64,000 nucleotides of DNA from Chitinophaga sp. YR627 (GTDB lineage Bacteria; Bacteroidota; Bacteroidia; Chitinophagales; Chitinophagaceae): assembly GCF_900114995.1 (NCBI RefSeq), contig NZ_FOUX01000003.1, forward strand, positions 248,001 through 312,000. Direction: 5' to 3'. The translations under genes were made by a program, and so were the position numbers. Shown here in pieces: positions 17,861 to 27,547 of the stretch; positions within the stretch are counted from its first letter, which is position 1; every line of letters starts with the position of its first letter. The notes beneath the pieces are model-generated. The model saw only the letters and a program-made list of their open reading frames with translations. It searched no databases and was not told the origin of the DNA.

Positions 17861-18772
17861 ATGACAACGCTAAAGCCTACAGGAGTAATAATAGCAAGGT
17901 TCCAGACACCTTCCCTGCACGAAGGGCATCTGCAACTGATCAAAGAAGTAAAGGCCAAACATAACAGGCTGATCATCGTACTTGGCGTTAGCCCAATCAA
18001 GGGGGGCCGCAAAAACCCGCTGGATTATTATACCCGCGAGCGCATGATCAAGAAGTTGTTTCCGGAAGTAATTGTGCTGCCTTTAAGCGACCAGCCTTCC
18101 GATAAAGGATGGTCCCGTAAACTGGACGAAATGCTGGGCAATAACTTCAATAATGAATCATTCATCCTGTATGGTAGCCGCGATAGTTTCATCCCATTCT
18201 ATTCCGGCCGTTTCCCTACAGCGGACTTACCTCCGGTACAGGATTTCAATGCAACCGCTCAAAGAGAAGCGATCTCCGATAAAGTGTTTGATACAGAAGA
18301 ATTCCGTGCCGGTATCATCTATAGCACATATAACCTTTATCCGAAAGTATATCCGACCGTTGATATCGCGTTGTTCCGGAACAACCGTAGCGAACTGCTC
18401 CTCGGACGTAAATCAGCTGAAAGCGGATGGCGCCTGCCAGGTGGCTTTACTGATCCGGAGGATATGAGCTTCGATATTGCCGCTAAAAGAGAATTACTGG
18501 AAGAATGTGGCCCCGTAGAGACCAGTCCGATGCAATATGAACTGTCTTTACAAATGGACGACTGGCGCTATCGCTCTGAAGTTGACAAGATCATTACTAC
18601 CCTGTTCAGTACCGACCTGTTGTTTGGAGAACCTGCCGCTGATGATGACCTGGCCGATATGAGATGGGTAAAAGTGGACGCCATCACCACGATGATCACC
18701 CAGGGTGAAATCGTAAGCACCCACATCCCACTGTTAAAAAAATTAGCTGAAAAATATTCTACAAACGACTAA
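17861..18772 (+). CDS. nadM: bifunctional NMN adenylyltransferase / Nudix hydrolase
   Basis: About 303 residues with two domains. The N-terminal nucleotidyltransferase (about 1-170) has the ATP-binding RFQTPSLHEGH motif and joins NMN with ATP to give NAD. The C-terminal Nudix domain (about 175-300) has GGFTDPEDMS and the intact catalytic core RELLEECG, and probably hydrolyses ADP-ribose or a related nucleotide. The start is ATG 17861; an in-frame ATG at 17831 lies inside the promoter. nadV follows by 11 bp, so the two genes give a two-step route from nicotinamide to NAD. Confidence 0.93.
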   Translation: MTTLKPTGVIIARFQTPSLHEGHLQLIKEVKAKHNRLIIVLGVSPIKGGRKNPLDYYTRERMIKKLFPEVIVLPLSDQPSDKGWSRKLDEMLGNNFNNESFILYGSRDSFIPFYSGRFPTADLPPVQDFNATAQREAISDKVFDTEEFRAGIIYSTYNLYPKVYPTVDIALFRNNRSELLLGRKSAESGWRLPGGFTDPEDMSFDIAAKRELLEECGPVETSPMQYELSLQMDDWRYRSEVDKIITTLFSTDLLFGEPAADDDLADMRWVKVDAITTMITQGEIVSTHIPLLKKLAEKYSTND

Positions 18773-18783
18773 ACTGACGAATC

Positions 18784-20199
18784 ATGACAAAGGAAAACCT
18801 CATTTTGTTAGCTGATGCCTACAAATACTCCCACCACAAACTTTACATCCCCGGTACAGAATATATCTATTCTTATTTCGAAAGCAGAGGCGGTAAATTC
18901 AATGAAACTGTCTTCTACGGACTCCAGTATTTCCTGATGGAATACCTCCAGGGTGCTGTTATCACCAAAGAAAAAATTGACGAAGCTGAAGCGACATTGC
19001 TGGAAGTCTTCGGTCGTAATGATGTATTCGACCGCACCCGCTTCGAATATATCGTCGAGAAACACGGAGGACGCCTGCCTGTCCGTATCAAAGCAGTACC
19101 GGAAGGAACAGTCACCGGCGTTCGTAATGTGCTGATGACCATTGAAAATACAGATCCAAACTGTTACTGGGTGACCAACTTCCTGGAAACGCTCCTCATG
19201 CAGGTATGGTATCCATGTACAGTGGCTACGCTCTCCAGAGAGATCAAAAAAACCGTTAAACAATACTATAATGAGACCGCCAGCGAAGCTGCATTCGCAG
19301 GAATTGATTTCGTACTGAATGACTTCGGTTTCCGTGGCGCCAGTTCAGTAGAAAGCGCGGGTATAGGTGGTAGCGCTCACCTGATCAACTTCTCTGGTAG
19401 TGATACCCTGATCGCTTCTACTTTTGCCAAACGTTATTACCAGGCGCCGGCAGCTCCCGGTCTTTCTATCCCGGCTACAGAGCACTCTATTGTGACCATG
19501 CTCGGTGAAGACGGCGAACTGGAAATATTCCGTCACATACTGAATGCATTCCCTACCGGTACGATCGCCTGTGTATCTGATTCTTACAATATCCTCCGTG
19601 CCTGCCGCGAATACTGGGGCACTGAACTGAAAGAACAGATCCTCGGCAGACAAGGTACCCTGGTGATCCGTCCTGATAGTGGTGACGCCATTCAGACCCT
19701 GCTGAAAGTATTTGAAATCCTGATGGAAACCTTCGGTTACACTGTCAATGAAAAAGGCTACAAAGTATTGCCACCACAGGTGAGAGTGATACAAGGTGAC
19801 GGTATTAGCTATTCTTCCATTCCTCCGATCTTCGAAGCCCTTAAACAGGCCGGTATCAGCGCTGAAAACCTGGTACTGGGTATGGGAGGCGCCCTGTTAC
19901 AACGTGTAAACAGAGATACACAGGAATACGCTTTAAAATGCTCTTTTGCACAGGTGAATGGTAAAGCCATCAACGTACAGAAAAATCCAATGGAACTTGA
20001 TGCCAACGGTAATACCCGCGTATCCTTCAAGAAGTCTAAATCCGGTAAACAGAAACTGGTAATAGAAAACGGTACCTATACTTCTCTTCCTGAAAATGAA
20101 GCACCTGAACTGGCCGATCAGCTGGTAACTGTGTTCGAGGACGGAGAGATCAAAAAAGCATACTCTTTCGAAGAGATCAGAAAGAACGCAACTATTTAA
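18784..20199 (+). CDS. nadV: nicotinamide phosphoribosyltransferase
   Basis: This 471-residue protein matches bacterial and animal NAMPT enzymes, which make nicotinamide mononucleotide from nicotinamide and phosphoribosyl pyrophosphate. Typical segments are ADAYKYSHHKLY at the N-terminus, FESRGGKF, DFGFRGASS, NFSGSDTL, PATEHSI, SDSYNI, RPDSGDA and the GDGISY region with LGMGGALLQ. The length is as expected. It is the second gene of the nadM-nadV operon and its product is the substrate of NadM. Confidence 0.96.
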   Translation: MTKENLILLADAYKYSHHKLYIPGTEYIYSYFESRGGKFNETVFYGLQYFLMEYLQGAVITKEKIDEAEATLLEVFGRNDVFDRTRFEYIVEKHGGRLPVRIKAVPEGTVTGVRNVLMTIENTDPNCYWVTNFLETLLMQVWYPCTVATLSREIKKTVKQYYNETASEAAFAGIDFVLNDFGFRGASSVESAGIGGSAHLINFSGSDTLIASTFAKRYYQAPAAPGLSIPATEHSIVTMLGEDGELEIFRHILNAFPTGTIACVSDSYNILRACREYWGTELKEQILGRQGTLVIRPDSGDAIQTLLKVFEILMETFGYTVNEKGYKVLPPQVRVIQGDGISYSSIPPIFEALKQAGISAENLVLGMGGALLQRVNRDTQEYALKCSFAQVNGKAINVQKNPMELDANGNTRVSFKKSKSGKQKLVIENGTYTSLPENEAPELADQLVTVFEDGEIKKAYSFEEIRKNATI

Positions 20200-20232
20200 A
20201 CCATCTTCATTGATTGCCCCCATACACAAAAA

Positions 20233-20258
20233 AGGCCGGAGTAGGAATACTCCGGCCT
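20233..20258. terminator. bidirectional terminator between nadV and the RND operon
   Basis: An 11-bp perfect stem (20233-20243 with 20248-20258) has a GGAA loop. On the minus strand it is followed by six T, making it the clear end of the efflux operon; on the plus strand it closes nadV. Confidence 0.85.
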
Positions 20259-20308
20259 ATTGTTTAAACCTACAACTGTTACACTATTAGTAACTAAAAT
20301 CTTTATGA

Positions 20309-23300
20309 TTAATTCAATGAAGCTTCTTCAATTTCCGCTGCATATGGCGCTACCAGACGTTGACGGATCAGTCGTTTAGCAGATGGTTTGTTCCAGCCAA
20401 AGCGGTCCATAATGCTATCCACGATCTTATAGACCACCGGTACTACGATCAGCGTCAGGAACATGGAACTGATCAGACCACCAATGATTACCCAGGCCAG
20501 ACCGTTCTTAGTCGCCGCCACACCACCGGTAGCCAATGCGATTGGCAACATACCGATCACCATCGCAATAGTGGTCATCAGGATCGGACGCAGACGTGCA
20601 TTGTTCGCATGGATCAATGCATCCATCGTATTCTGTCCCTGTTCTTTCATCTGATTGGTGAAGTCCACAAGGATGATCGCATTCTTCGCCACCAGACCGA
20701 TCAACATGATCATACCCAGGATCGTGAAGATGTTCAGTGTATTATTCGTCAATGCCAGTGCCAGCAATGCTCCGATGATCGCCAGTGGGATAGAGAACAA
20801 TACTACAAAAGGATAGATGTAGTTATCATACAGCGCCACCATGATCAGGTATACCATTACGATAGAGATCAGGAGTGCTGCTCCGAGTGTACCAAAGGAA
20901 TCGCCCTGGTTTTCTGCATCACCAGCCCACAGATAACTGATACCCACCGGCTTACGCAATGTTTCCAGTTTCTTGGCAAACTCCTGCTGTACAGAACCGG
21001 AAGGACGGCCTACTACCAGCGATTTTACGGAGATAGAGGTATTCTTATCCCTTCTTTCCAGTCTGCTCGGTCCGGAACCTTCTGTGATCGTTGCAAATTG
21101 TGATAAGCGGATCAATTGTCCCTGGCTGTTGATAAACTCAATATTTGATACGTCATCCAGGTTCTTACGATCGAAATCATCGAAACGGATATTGATGTCA
21201 TATTCGTAGTCACCCTGACGGAATTTCACTTTAGAATCATCTGCGGTACCGCTGAACGCCGTCTGCATTGTTCCTCCCACACCTTCCAGTGTCAGCCCCA
21301 GTGCAGACATTTTATCTCTGTCCACCTGTACGTTGATCTCCGGGTTACCTTCTTCTACTGAGAGTTTCACGTCACTGGTACCATCGATAGTTGACAGTAC
21401 GCCCATCGCCGATTTCGCATAACTCATTACACTGTCCATATCAGTACCCATTACCACCAGCTCTACAGGAGAAGCTTCCGCAGTACCCAGGATACTCACA
21501 TCCATTGTTTTCAGTTTCACACCTGGCAGCAGTTTTCTCAGTTCTACTTTTGTTTTTGCTGCATAGATATCAGAACCATCCAAACGTTCTTCTGCATCTA
21601 CGAGCATCACGGTGATCTCTGATTTATAGGCAGTAGACTGGGACACACCAAAACCATCCTCACTGGTCTGACCTACTGTTGTGATCAAACGGGTGATCTC
21701 CGGCTTTTTAGAGAGATATGCTTCCGCTTTGCGGGTAGCCTGGTTTGTCTGTTCTACAGATGCATCCTTTGGCATTTCCAGTACAACGATGAACTGTCCG
21801 CGGTCACCTTTAGGAATAAATTCACCGCCGATATAACCTTTACCTACCAGCATGAAAGACAGTACCAGCAGGCCGATCGCAACGATCAGGGTATAGCGTT
21901 TGTGAGTCAGTGCCCATTTCAGGATAGACGTCATCCAGTCAGTGAATTTCTGCAGCTGTGCCTCAAACCAGAGAATGAATTTTTCGAAGAAATTCTTACC
22001 GGTGATATGTTCCAGCTTTCCGAAACGGGAGGAGAGCAGTGGTACGATCATAAAGGAAGACAGCAAACTGAGCATCGTTGATATCATTACCACCACACAG
22101 AACTCACGCAGGATCTTTGATACCAGTTCATTGGTCAGTGAAATAGGCAGGAACACCACCACGATTACCAGGGTAATGGAGGTTACGGTAAATCCGATCT
22201 CTTTCACACCATCAAATGCCGCACGTACCCTATTCTTACCCATCTCCATGTGACGGTAAATATTCTCCAGTACCACGATCGCATCATCCACGAGGATACC
22301 TACTACCAGTGACAGACCCAGTAAGGACATCAGGTTCAGCGAGAAGCCGAATAGCTTCATACCGATGAATGTTGCTACCAGGGAAGCCGGGATGGAGATC
22401 ATTACGAAGATCGCACTACGGATACTGTGCAGGAACAACAGCATCACGGCTGCTACGAGCACAATCGCAATGATCAGGTCATGTATCACGGAATCAGCTG
22501 ATTCCAGTGTAAAGTCAGATGAGTCGTTCGCAATAAATATTTTCAGATTAGCAGCAGTATAGTCTTTTTCGATGGATGCGATCGCCTTCTTCATTTCCTC
22601 ACTCACGGTTACCGCATTCGCATCATTCTGTTTCTGTACCATCAATGCGATGGAGCTGGTACCATCCACACGGGCCAGACGATCCACATCTTTCTGCGCA
22701 TCCTGTACATCTGCCACGTCTTTCAGACGGATCTGGGTACCGGTAGCGGTGGTTGACAATACCAGGTTACGCAACTGATCTACGTCTTTATATTTACCTG
22801 CCAAACGTACCAGGATCTGCTGATCCTGTGTTTTCACCTTACCGGTAGGGAAGTCCAGGTTCGCGTTGGTGATCAGCTGTCTTACCTGCAGAATGGACAG
22901 TTTATATGCTTCCAGTTTCTTTGGATCAATATTTACCTGGATCTCACGTTCCTGACCACCGATCAGGGAGATCTGGGCTACACCCGGTAAACGGGATAAG
23001 AGTGGTTGCAGTTTTTTATCGATCAGGTCATAGAACTGCTTGCTGTCCATATTGGCAGTGGCAGACAGTGTCATGATCGGTAAGTCGTCCAGGGAGAATT
23101 TGTTCAGCGAAGGCGCTTTTGCATCAGTAGGCAGGTCAGACAGGATTGCGTTCACTTTACGCTGTGCATCCTGCAGGGCGATGTCTACGTTTGCATCGTT
23201 ATTCAATTCAACCGTTACGGTAGATAAACTTTCTGAAGATTTGGAAATGATCTTCTTGATCTTCTCCATTGATGCTACCGCATCCTCGATCTTTTTGGTG

Positions 23301-23488
23301 ATGGTACTTTCCACCTCTTTAGGGGAAGCACCGGGATATACGGTGGCAATGGTCACTACCGGCGAAGTAAACTTCGGCAGCAGCTCATAGTTGAGTGACT
23401 TATAGCTCATCACACCCAGCAGCGTCAGGATGGTAAAGACTACCACCACGATCGTGGGTCGCTTTATGGATACTTCTGTGATCTTCAT
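20309..23488 (-). CDS. RND-family efflux pump inner-membrane transporter
   Basis: The 1059-residue protein has the AcrB/MexB-type plan: an N-terminal helix, a large periplasmic porter loop, helices 2-6 (from LIIAIVLVAAVMLLF), a second loop, and helices 8-12. Characteristic motifs include GASPKEVE, GILVDDAIVVLEN in helix 4 with the proton-relay aspartates, and GLVAKNAIILVDF near the end. It would export hydrophobic drugs, bile-type compounds or metabolites using the proton gradient. It is the last gene of a five-gene operon, 6 bp after the adaptor gene. The substrate is not predictable. Confidence 0.95.
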   Translation of the reverse strand: MKITEVSIKRPTIVVVVFTILTLLGVMSYKSLNYELLPKFTSPVVTIATVYPGASPKEVESTITKKIEDAVASMEKIKKIISKSSESLSTVTVELNNDANVDIALQDAQRKVNAILSDLPTDAKAPSLNKFSLDDLPIMTLSATANMDSKQFYDLIDKKLQPLLSRLPGVAQISLIGGQEREIQVNIDPKKLEAYKLSILQVRQLITNANLDFPTGKVKTQDQQILVRLAGKYKDVDQLRNLVLSTTATGTQIRLKDVADVQDAQKDVDRLARVDGTSSIALMVQKQNDANAVTVSEEMKKAIASIEKDYTAANLKIFIANDSSDFTLESADSVIHDLIIAIVLVAAVMLLFLHSIRSAIFVMISIPASLVATFIGMKLFGFSLNLMSLLGLSLVVGILVDDAIVVLENIYRHMEMGKNRVRAAFDGVKEIGFTVTSITLVIVVVFLPISLTNELVSKILREFCVVVMISTMLSLLSSFMIVPLLSSRFGKLEHITGKNFFEKFILWFEAQLQKFTDWMTSILKWALTHKRYTLIVAIGLLVLSFMLVGKGYIGGEFIPKGDRGQFIVVLEMPKDASVEQTNQATRKAEAYLSKKPEITRLITTVGQTSEDGFGVSQSTAYKSEITVMLVDAEERLDGSDIYAAKTKVELRKLLPGVKLKTMDVSILGTAEASPVELVVMGTDMDSVMSYAKSAMGVLSTIDGTSDVKLSVEEGNPEINVQVDRDKMSALGLTLEGVGGTMQTAFSGTADDSKVKFRQGDYEYDINIRFDDFDRKNLDDVSNIEFINSQGQLIRLSQFATITEGSGPSRLERRDKNTSISVKSLVVGRPSGSVQQEFAKKLETLRKPVGISYLWAGDAENQGDSFGTLGAALLISIVMVYLIMVALYDNYIYPFVVLFSIPLAIIGALLALALTNNTLNIFTILGMIMLIGLVAKNAIILVDFTNQMKEQGQNTMDALIHANNARLRPILMTTIAMVIGMLPIALATGGVAATKNGLAWVIIGGLISSMFLTLIVVPVVYKIVDSIMDRFGWNKPSAKRLIRQRLVAPYAAEIEEASLN

Positions 23489-23494
23489 AGTTGA

Positions 23495-24556
23495 TTATTT
23501 TTGTACGGATACTTTAGATCCGTCTACCAGGTTGATTTGTCCGCTGGTGATAACGGTTTCACCTTCATTCAGACCTTCTCTTATTTCCACTTTATCGCCA
23601 TAGATACGTCCGGCTACTACCTTACGTACTTTAGCCGTATTATTCTCCAGTACATATACCTGGTTGCTGTTCACCCCACCGATGAAAGCTGTACGCGCTA
23701 CAAGGATGGTAGGGATCGCATCTTTCATTTCGAAATGTGCGGTACCATACATACCTGCTCTGAGTTGTTTACCGCTGTTGTTGGTCACTTCCATTTCAAC
23801 AGGATAGTTGAGGGTATTATCACCTTTTGCAGCGATGAAAGTCACATGACCTTCGTAGCTTACTTCAGGGAATACGCTGGAGGTCACACGTACTTTATCA
23901 CCTTCTTTCAGGTTTACCACCTGCAATTCCGGAACGGATACTGCCAGTTTCAGGCGGGAAACGTCCACGATATCAAACATTTTATTACCAGGAGAGAGGT
24001 AAGCACCCTGCTCTATGTATTTTTTGTTGATCACACCACTGATAGGTGCTTTGATGTAGGTATCGCCTACACGACGGCTGGCAGCAGCATATTTTGTCTT
24101 AGCCAGGTCGTATTGCAGTGTTGCGTCGTCTACCTGTTTTTTGGTCACACCGCCTGTTTTAAAGGCTGCTTCATATCTTTCTTTATCCACTCTCAGTTGC
24201 TCCAGATTGGTTTTAGCCGCCTGCAGGTCTGTACCCAGTATTTCACCATCTACATTTGCAATTGCCTGACCTTGTCTTACAACCGTACCTTCATCTACCA
24301 GCAGTTTATTGATACGACCGGTCACTTCGGAGAGGTAGGTCAGTTCACGGAAAGGAGTGAAATTACCATTGGCCAGAAAGCCTTCAGAGAAATCAGATTT
24401 TGCCACTTTTTCCACCAGTACGGGTACTTCCCCAGCATTGCTCGTCTTTACAAATTCCGTTTTGGCTTCGTTGGCTTTTTTATTGGCGCCCAGTTTCCAC
24501 ATGATCAATACAACAGCTGCGATGGTCACTGCGCTCCAGATAAGAATCTTTTTCAT
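23495..24556 (-). CDS. RND efflux periplasmic adaptor (membrane fusion protein)
   Basis: The 353-residue product starts with a signal/anchor helix (ILIWSAVTIAAVVLIMW). It shows the lipoyl halves of the adaptor family (LTYLSEVTGRINKLLVDEG and APISGVINKKYIEQG), a coiled-coil hairpin between them (about residues 115-155), then beta-barrel and membrane-proximal domains. It bridges the RND transporter to the TolC-type outer-membrane channel. It lies between those two genes in the operon, with 6 bp to the transporter. Confidence 0.93.
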   Translation of the reverse strand: MKKILIWSAVTIAAVVLIMWKLGANKKANEAKTEFVKTSNAGEVPVLVEKVAKSDFSEGFLANGNFTPFRELTYLSEVTGRINKLLVDEGTVVRQGQAIANVDGEILGTDLQAAKTNLEQLRVDKERYEAAFKTGGVTKKQVDDATLQYDLAKTKYAAASRRVGDTYIKAPISGVINKKYIEQGAYLSPGNKMFDIVDVSRLKLAVSVPELQVVNLKEGDKVRVTSSVFPEVSYEGHVTFIAAKGDNTLNYPVEMEVTNNSGKQLRAGMYGTAHFEMKDAIPTILVARTAFIGGVNSNQVYVLENNTAKVRKVVAGRIYGDKVEIREGLNEGETVITSGQINLVDGSKVSVQK

Positions 24557-24588
24557 ATAGTTCGGTATGCGGTTTTTAGCGGTTTTAA

Positions 24589-25950
24589 TTAGTTCAGCAG
24601 GCTTTTGAGATTACCGTTCGATTTAACGATATCCAGTTCTGCCAGCTTGTATTGTAATAAAGCTTCGTTGTAGTTATTCTGAGCAGATATCAGGGATGTT
24701 TCAGCATCCAGCAGGTCTGTCAGATTAGCCAGGCCCAGGTTATAGTTATTCTGGGTGGAGTTGTACACTTCGTTGGCCAGGTCTACGTTCTCTTTCTGCG
24801 CTTTGATCGTACTGAGGTTGTTCTGAACCTGCAGTTTTGCGTTTTCGTACTGTGTATTCAGGGAGAGGGTAGTAGCCTCCATATCTTTCCTGATCTGTTT
24901 CAGGGCTACGTTTGCCTGACCTACACGGGAGCGGCGCGCCCAACCATCGAAAATCGGAATTTTCAGTGTGAGGCTTACGGCAGCCATATCATACCAGCTG
25001 GCAGTTGATCCGTTGGATTTGGATTTCAACATATCAAACTTGTTACTGATACCATTATAAGAATAGTTACCGGAGAGGGCCAGTGAAGGGTAATATTCCG
25101 CCAGGTAAGCTCTCTTCTGGAATGTCTGTAATTCTTCCTGTTTTTTCAGGAGACGGTATTCGATCCTGTTGTCCAGGTTCATGCCTCCGAAATCGGCAGC
25201 GGTTGCTTTATTTTCAATTTCTTTAAAGGAGGTGGAAGGCAGATTGATCGGATTGGTCACGGACATACCCATCATCTGTTTCAGCTGATTGGATTGCAGC
25301 TGGAACTGGTTCTGTGCCTGGGTACGTTGTGTTTTATAGTTCGTCAGATTCACACGCATACGATCCAGATCGATTTTACGGGCGAGACCATTTTCTACCT
25401 GAGAAGAAGTTGTTTCGACGAGTTTTGTCATCTTCTCAATATTGGCATCCAGTACGATTGTCTTCTCGCGGGATACCAATGTGCTGTAATACAGTTGTGT
25501 CACATTATAGATCACGGTTTCTTCGCTTTGTGCTGTCTGCATGCGATAATAATCTTCACCTGCTTTTGCTGCTTTGAGACCGGTAAATACGGATTGATTA
25601 TACACTTCCTGCGTAACGGTTCCGGAGGCGGTCACGTTATGTGTCACGCCTGCTTCCAGCAGGAGGGTGGTACCAGGTGCGCCGCCGGCAAATTCACCGG
25701 GAACGGGGATTACCTGTTTCTTAATATTGTTGGTATACTGACCCTGTGCATTTACCTGTGGTAGTGCTCTTGCTCTTACTTCGCTGGTTTTGAAACGGCC
25801 CATATCTTCTTCCATCCGGGTACGTGCCAGTTGCTGGTTATTAGCGAGTGCATACTTCAGGCACTCCTGCAACGACAGTTCCGATTGCGCATAGGAGGTA
25901 TATCCCCCTATTCCCATTAAGAGAATAAGCGTTAACATTATCCTTTTCAT
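24589..25950 (-). CDS. TolC-family outer-membrane efflux protein
   Basis: This 453-residue protein has a signal peptide (MLTLILLMGIGG to SYAQ) and the two long alpha-helical repeats of TolC-type channels (LSLQECLKYALANNQ in the first half; VALKQIRKDMEATTLSLNTQ and the final YNEALLQYKLAELDI in the second). It forms the outer-membrane exit duct for the RND pump encoded just downstream. The order TetR-TetR-TolC-adaptor-RND is common in Bacteroidota. Confidence 0.93.
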   Translation of the reverse strand: MKRIMLTLILLMGIGGYTSYAQSELSLQECLKYALANNQQLARTRMEEDMGRFKTSEVRARALPQVNAQGQYTNNIKKQVIPVPGEFAGGAPGTTLLLEAGVTHNVTASGTVTQEVYNQSVFTGLKAAKAGEDYYRMQTAQSEETVIYNVTQLYYSTLVSREKTIVLDANIEKMTKLVETTSSQVENGLARKIDLDRMRVNLTNYKTQRTQAQNQFQLQSNQLKQMMGMSVTNPINLPSTSFKEIENKATAADFGGMNLDNRIEYRLLKKQEELQTFQKRAYLAEYYPSLALSGNYSYNGISNKFDMLKSKSNGSTASWYDMAAVSLTLKIPIFDGWARRSRVGQANVALKQIRKDMEATTLSLNTQYENAKLQVQNNLSTIKAQKENVDLANEVYNSTQNNYNLGLANLTDLLDAETSLISAQNNYNEALLQYKLAELDIVKSNGNLKSLLN

Positions 25951-26002
25951 CCGTATGTTTTCTTTGATTTTTTTAGTTGGCGGATATAGTATTTAAAGGT
26001 GG

Positions 26003-26614
26003 TTAGTCTTCTTTTATCTGTAGATATTCTGCTACCAGTTTACGTCCTTCTGCTGTGGCGATACCGAGTAAGAAATGCGCTGTTATTTCCCTGATGACAT
26101 CAGGCATATTGAACTCCGTAGCGGGAAACAGTGCCGGCTGAAAAACCGTTTCCAGTTGTAGTAATCGCATACGGGCCATGATGTTCAGCTTAAAATCGTT
26201 GCGGTAACATCCTTCCTGTATTCCTCTTTCCAGATTGGCGGTAATGGCACGTATCAGATGATCCTTCTTGAACGTTTCCACTTCCAGCCAGAGATCAGGG
26301 TGGTATTTCTGCATTTCATACAACATGACCGGATTAATGGTATTACCCATCTCCTCCATGTATTTCACCTCTTTCAGTAGTTCCTCGATAGCGTTAGCAG
26401 ATTGCTGGCGAAAATCTTCGAGATGCTGTCCGTGACCGTTCAGCATAGTTCTTATACCTTCCTGTACCAGTTCTTCCTTGTCTCTGAAATGTTCGTATAC
26501 CGTCTTCTTTGACACTCCGCTCTCTCTCGATATATCAAACATTGTTACACTCTTAATGCCGTACATTCTGAACATCCTGAGCGCTGTTTCCAAAATCCGG
26601 TCTTTGACTGGCAT
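26003..26614 (-). CDS. TetR/AcrR-family regulator, second of a tandem pair
   Basis: The 203-residue protein has an N-terminal TetR helix-turn-helix (residues about 8-52: RILETALRMFRMYG, then the ISRESGVSKKTVYEHF recognition region) and an all-helical ligand-binding part. It lies 9 bp after another TetR gene and about 50 bp before the TolC gene, so both regulators appear to be in the efflux operon. It probably takes part in controlling the pump. Confidence 0.9.
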   Translation of the reverse strand: MPVKDRILETALRMFRMYGIKSVTMFDISRESGVSKKTVYEHFRDKEELVQEGIRTMLNGHGQHLEDFRQQSANAIEELLKEVKYMEEMGNTINPVMLYEMQKYHPDLWLEVETFKKDHLIRAITANLERGIQEGCYRNDFKLNIMARMRLLQLETVFQPALFPATEFNMPDVIREITAHFLLGIATAEGRKLVAEYLQIKED

Positions 26615-26623
26615 GTTTCCTGT

Positions 26624-27238
26624 TTATTGTTTCTTTATTCCTCTTACGAATATTTCCGTCAGCAATTTCTGCTGTGCTACTATCTTTTCGAATCCTTCTT
26701 TATCCAATTCTACGATTGATTCCGGCATACAGCTCATCCCTGCAAAACGGAGGCCTTCCATGGCATCTTTATACAGAATACCTATTTCCTCCGGATTGGC
26801 GACGTCAAATTCGCCGGTCTCAACTCCTTTCTTAACTACTTTGGTCAGCATTACATACTCTCTCGCCTCCACAGACCTGACGATCTGCTGGATCTCTTCC
26901 GACTTATCATTGAGTATCTTAAACAGTTCCAGGCGGCTGAAACGTTCCACGAACTGTATTTTAATCGCGATCAGGTTGAAGAAGATCTCTTCAGACGTTA
27001 TATCTGTTCTGTCGGCTTCCACCTCCAGTTCCTGGAAAAACGTTTCCCCGATTTTCATCAGCACGGCATTATGTAATGCCTTCTTATCAGAAAAGTAATA
27101 ATAAAGTGATGCCTTTGAACAACGCAGGTCATCTGCGATCTCATTCATAGTTGTCTTTCCTGCACCATAGTGCATGAATCTTTTCAAAGCTGCCTCCAGG
27201 ATTTTCTCCCGCATTTCGTCTTTGTTCTCAGCAAGCAT
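26624..27238 (-). CDS. TetR/AcrR-family regulator, first gene of the efflux operon
   Basis: The 204-residue protein has a TetR DNA-binding domain (KILEAALKRFMHYGAGKTT followed by IADDLRCSKASLYYYFSDK) and a divergent ligand domain with a helical TolC-operon-regulator look. As the leading gene of the operon, right next to palindromes that cover the promoter, it is likely an autorepressor released by a pump substrate. The two tandem TetR proteins are not close copies of each other. Confidence 0.9.
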   Translation of the reverse strand: MLAENKDEMREKILEAALKRFMHYGAGKTTMNEIADDLRCSKASLYYYFSDKKALHNAVLMKIGETFFQELEVEADRTDITSEEIFFNLIAIKIQFVERFSRLELFKILNDKSEEIQQIVRSVEAREYVMLTKVVKKGVETGEFDVANPEEIGILYKDAMEGLRFAGMSCMPESIVELDKEGFEKIVAQQKLLTEIFVRGIKKQ

Positions 27239-27242
27239 TAAC

Positions 27243-27273
27243 TTTTTGACTTTTTTAGTTTCGGAGTCAAAAA
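27243..27273. promoter_or_regulatory. inverted repeat at the efflux operon promoter (candidate TetR operator 1)
   Basis: TTTTTGACT (27243-27251) and its exact complement AGTCAAAAA (27265-27273) are separated by 13 nt, only a few bases upstream of the first TetR start codon. The right arm overlaps the -7 element of the operon promoter, so binding would block transcription. Confidence 0.6.
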
Positions 27274-27299
27274 TAGTAAGAAATCGCAGAATAGTAAAA
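27268..27299 (-). promoter_or_regulatory. promoter of the TetR-TetR-TolC-MFP-RND operon
   Basis: On the minus strand TATTTTTG (27275-27268) matches TAnnTTTG, and a TTTT at 27299-27296 lies 20 nt upstream near the -33 position. The start codon follows 30 nt downstream of the -7 box. Confidence 0.5.
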
Positions 27300-27326
27300 C
27301 CTGTTTACCATTTAACAATTGATTAA

Positions 27327-27367
27327 CTTTTTGACTTTAAAAGTCAGATAGTTGAAAAGTCAAAAAG
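27327..27367. promoter_or_regulatory. second, larger palindrome upstream of the efflux operon (candidate TetR operator 2)
   Basis: Twelve-base arms CTTTTTGACTTT (27327-27338) and their exact complement (27356-27367) flank 17 nt. A nested perfect palindrome GACTTT-A-AAAGTC lies at 27333-27345. It uses the same TTTTTGACT core as the promoter-proximal site, giving four copies of that core in 125 bp. Confidence 0.6.
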
Positions 27368-27547
27368 TCAGAAATGCAATTATTTAAAAATGAACGGTTT
27401 ATAGTATGCTTATAAATCTAACTTCTTCGATGAGTCAAAAAAATGAAGGTTTGAAATTTTTTTTGAGAAAGAGGGATGGGAGAACTATGGAAAACCCGGA
27501 AACCATAAAAATGTATTTCGGGAGGTATCGGGAGAGAGGTATTAAGG

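Noticed and set aside
23501..24592. A 363-codon open frame opposite the efflux adaptor gene
   Set aside because: It shadows the whole adaptor gene, is rich in aromatic and cysteine residues without order, and resembles no family.
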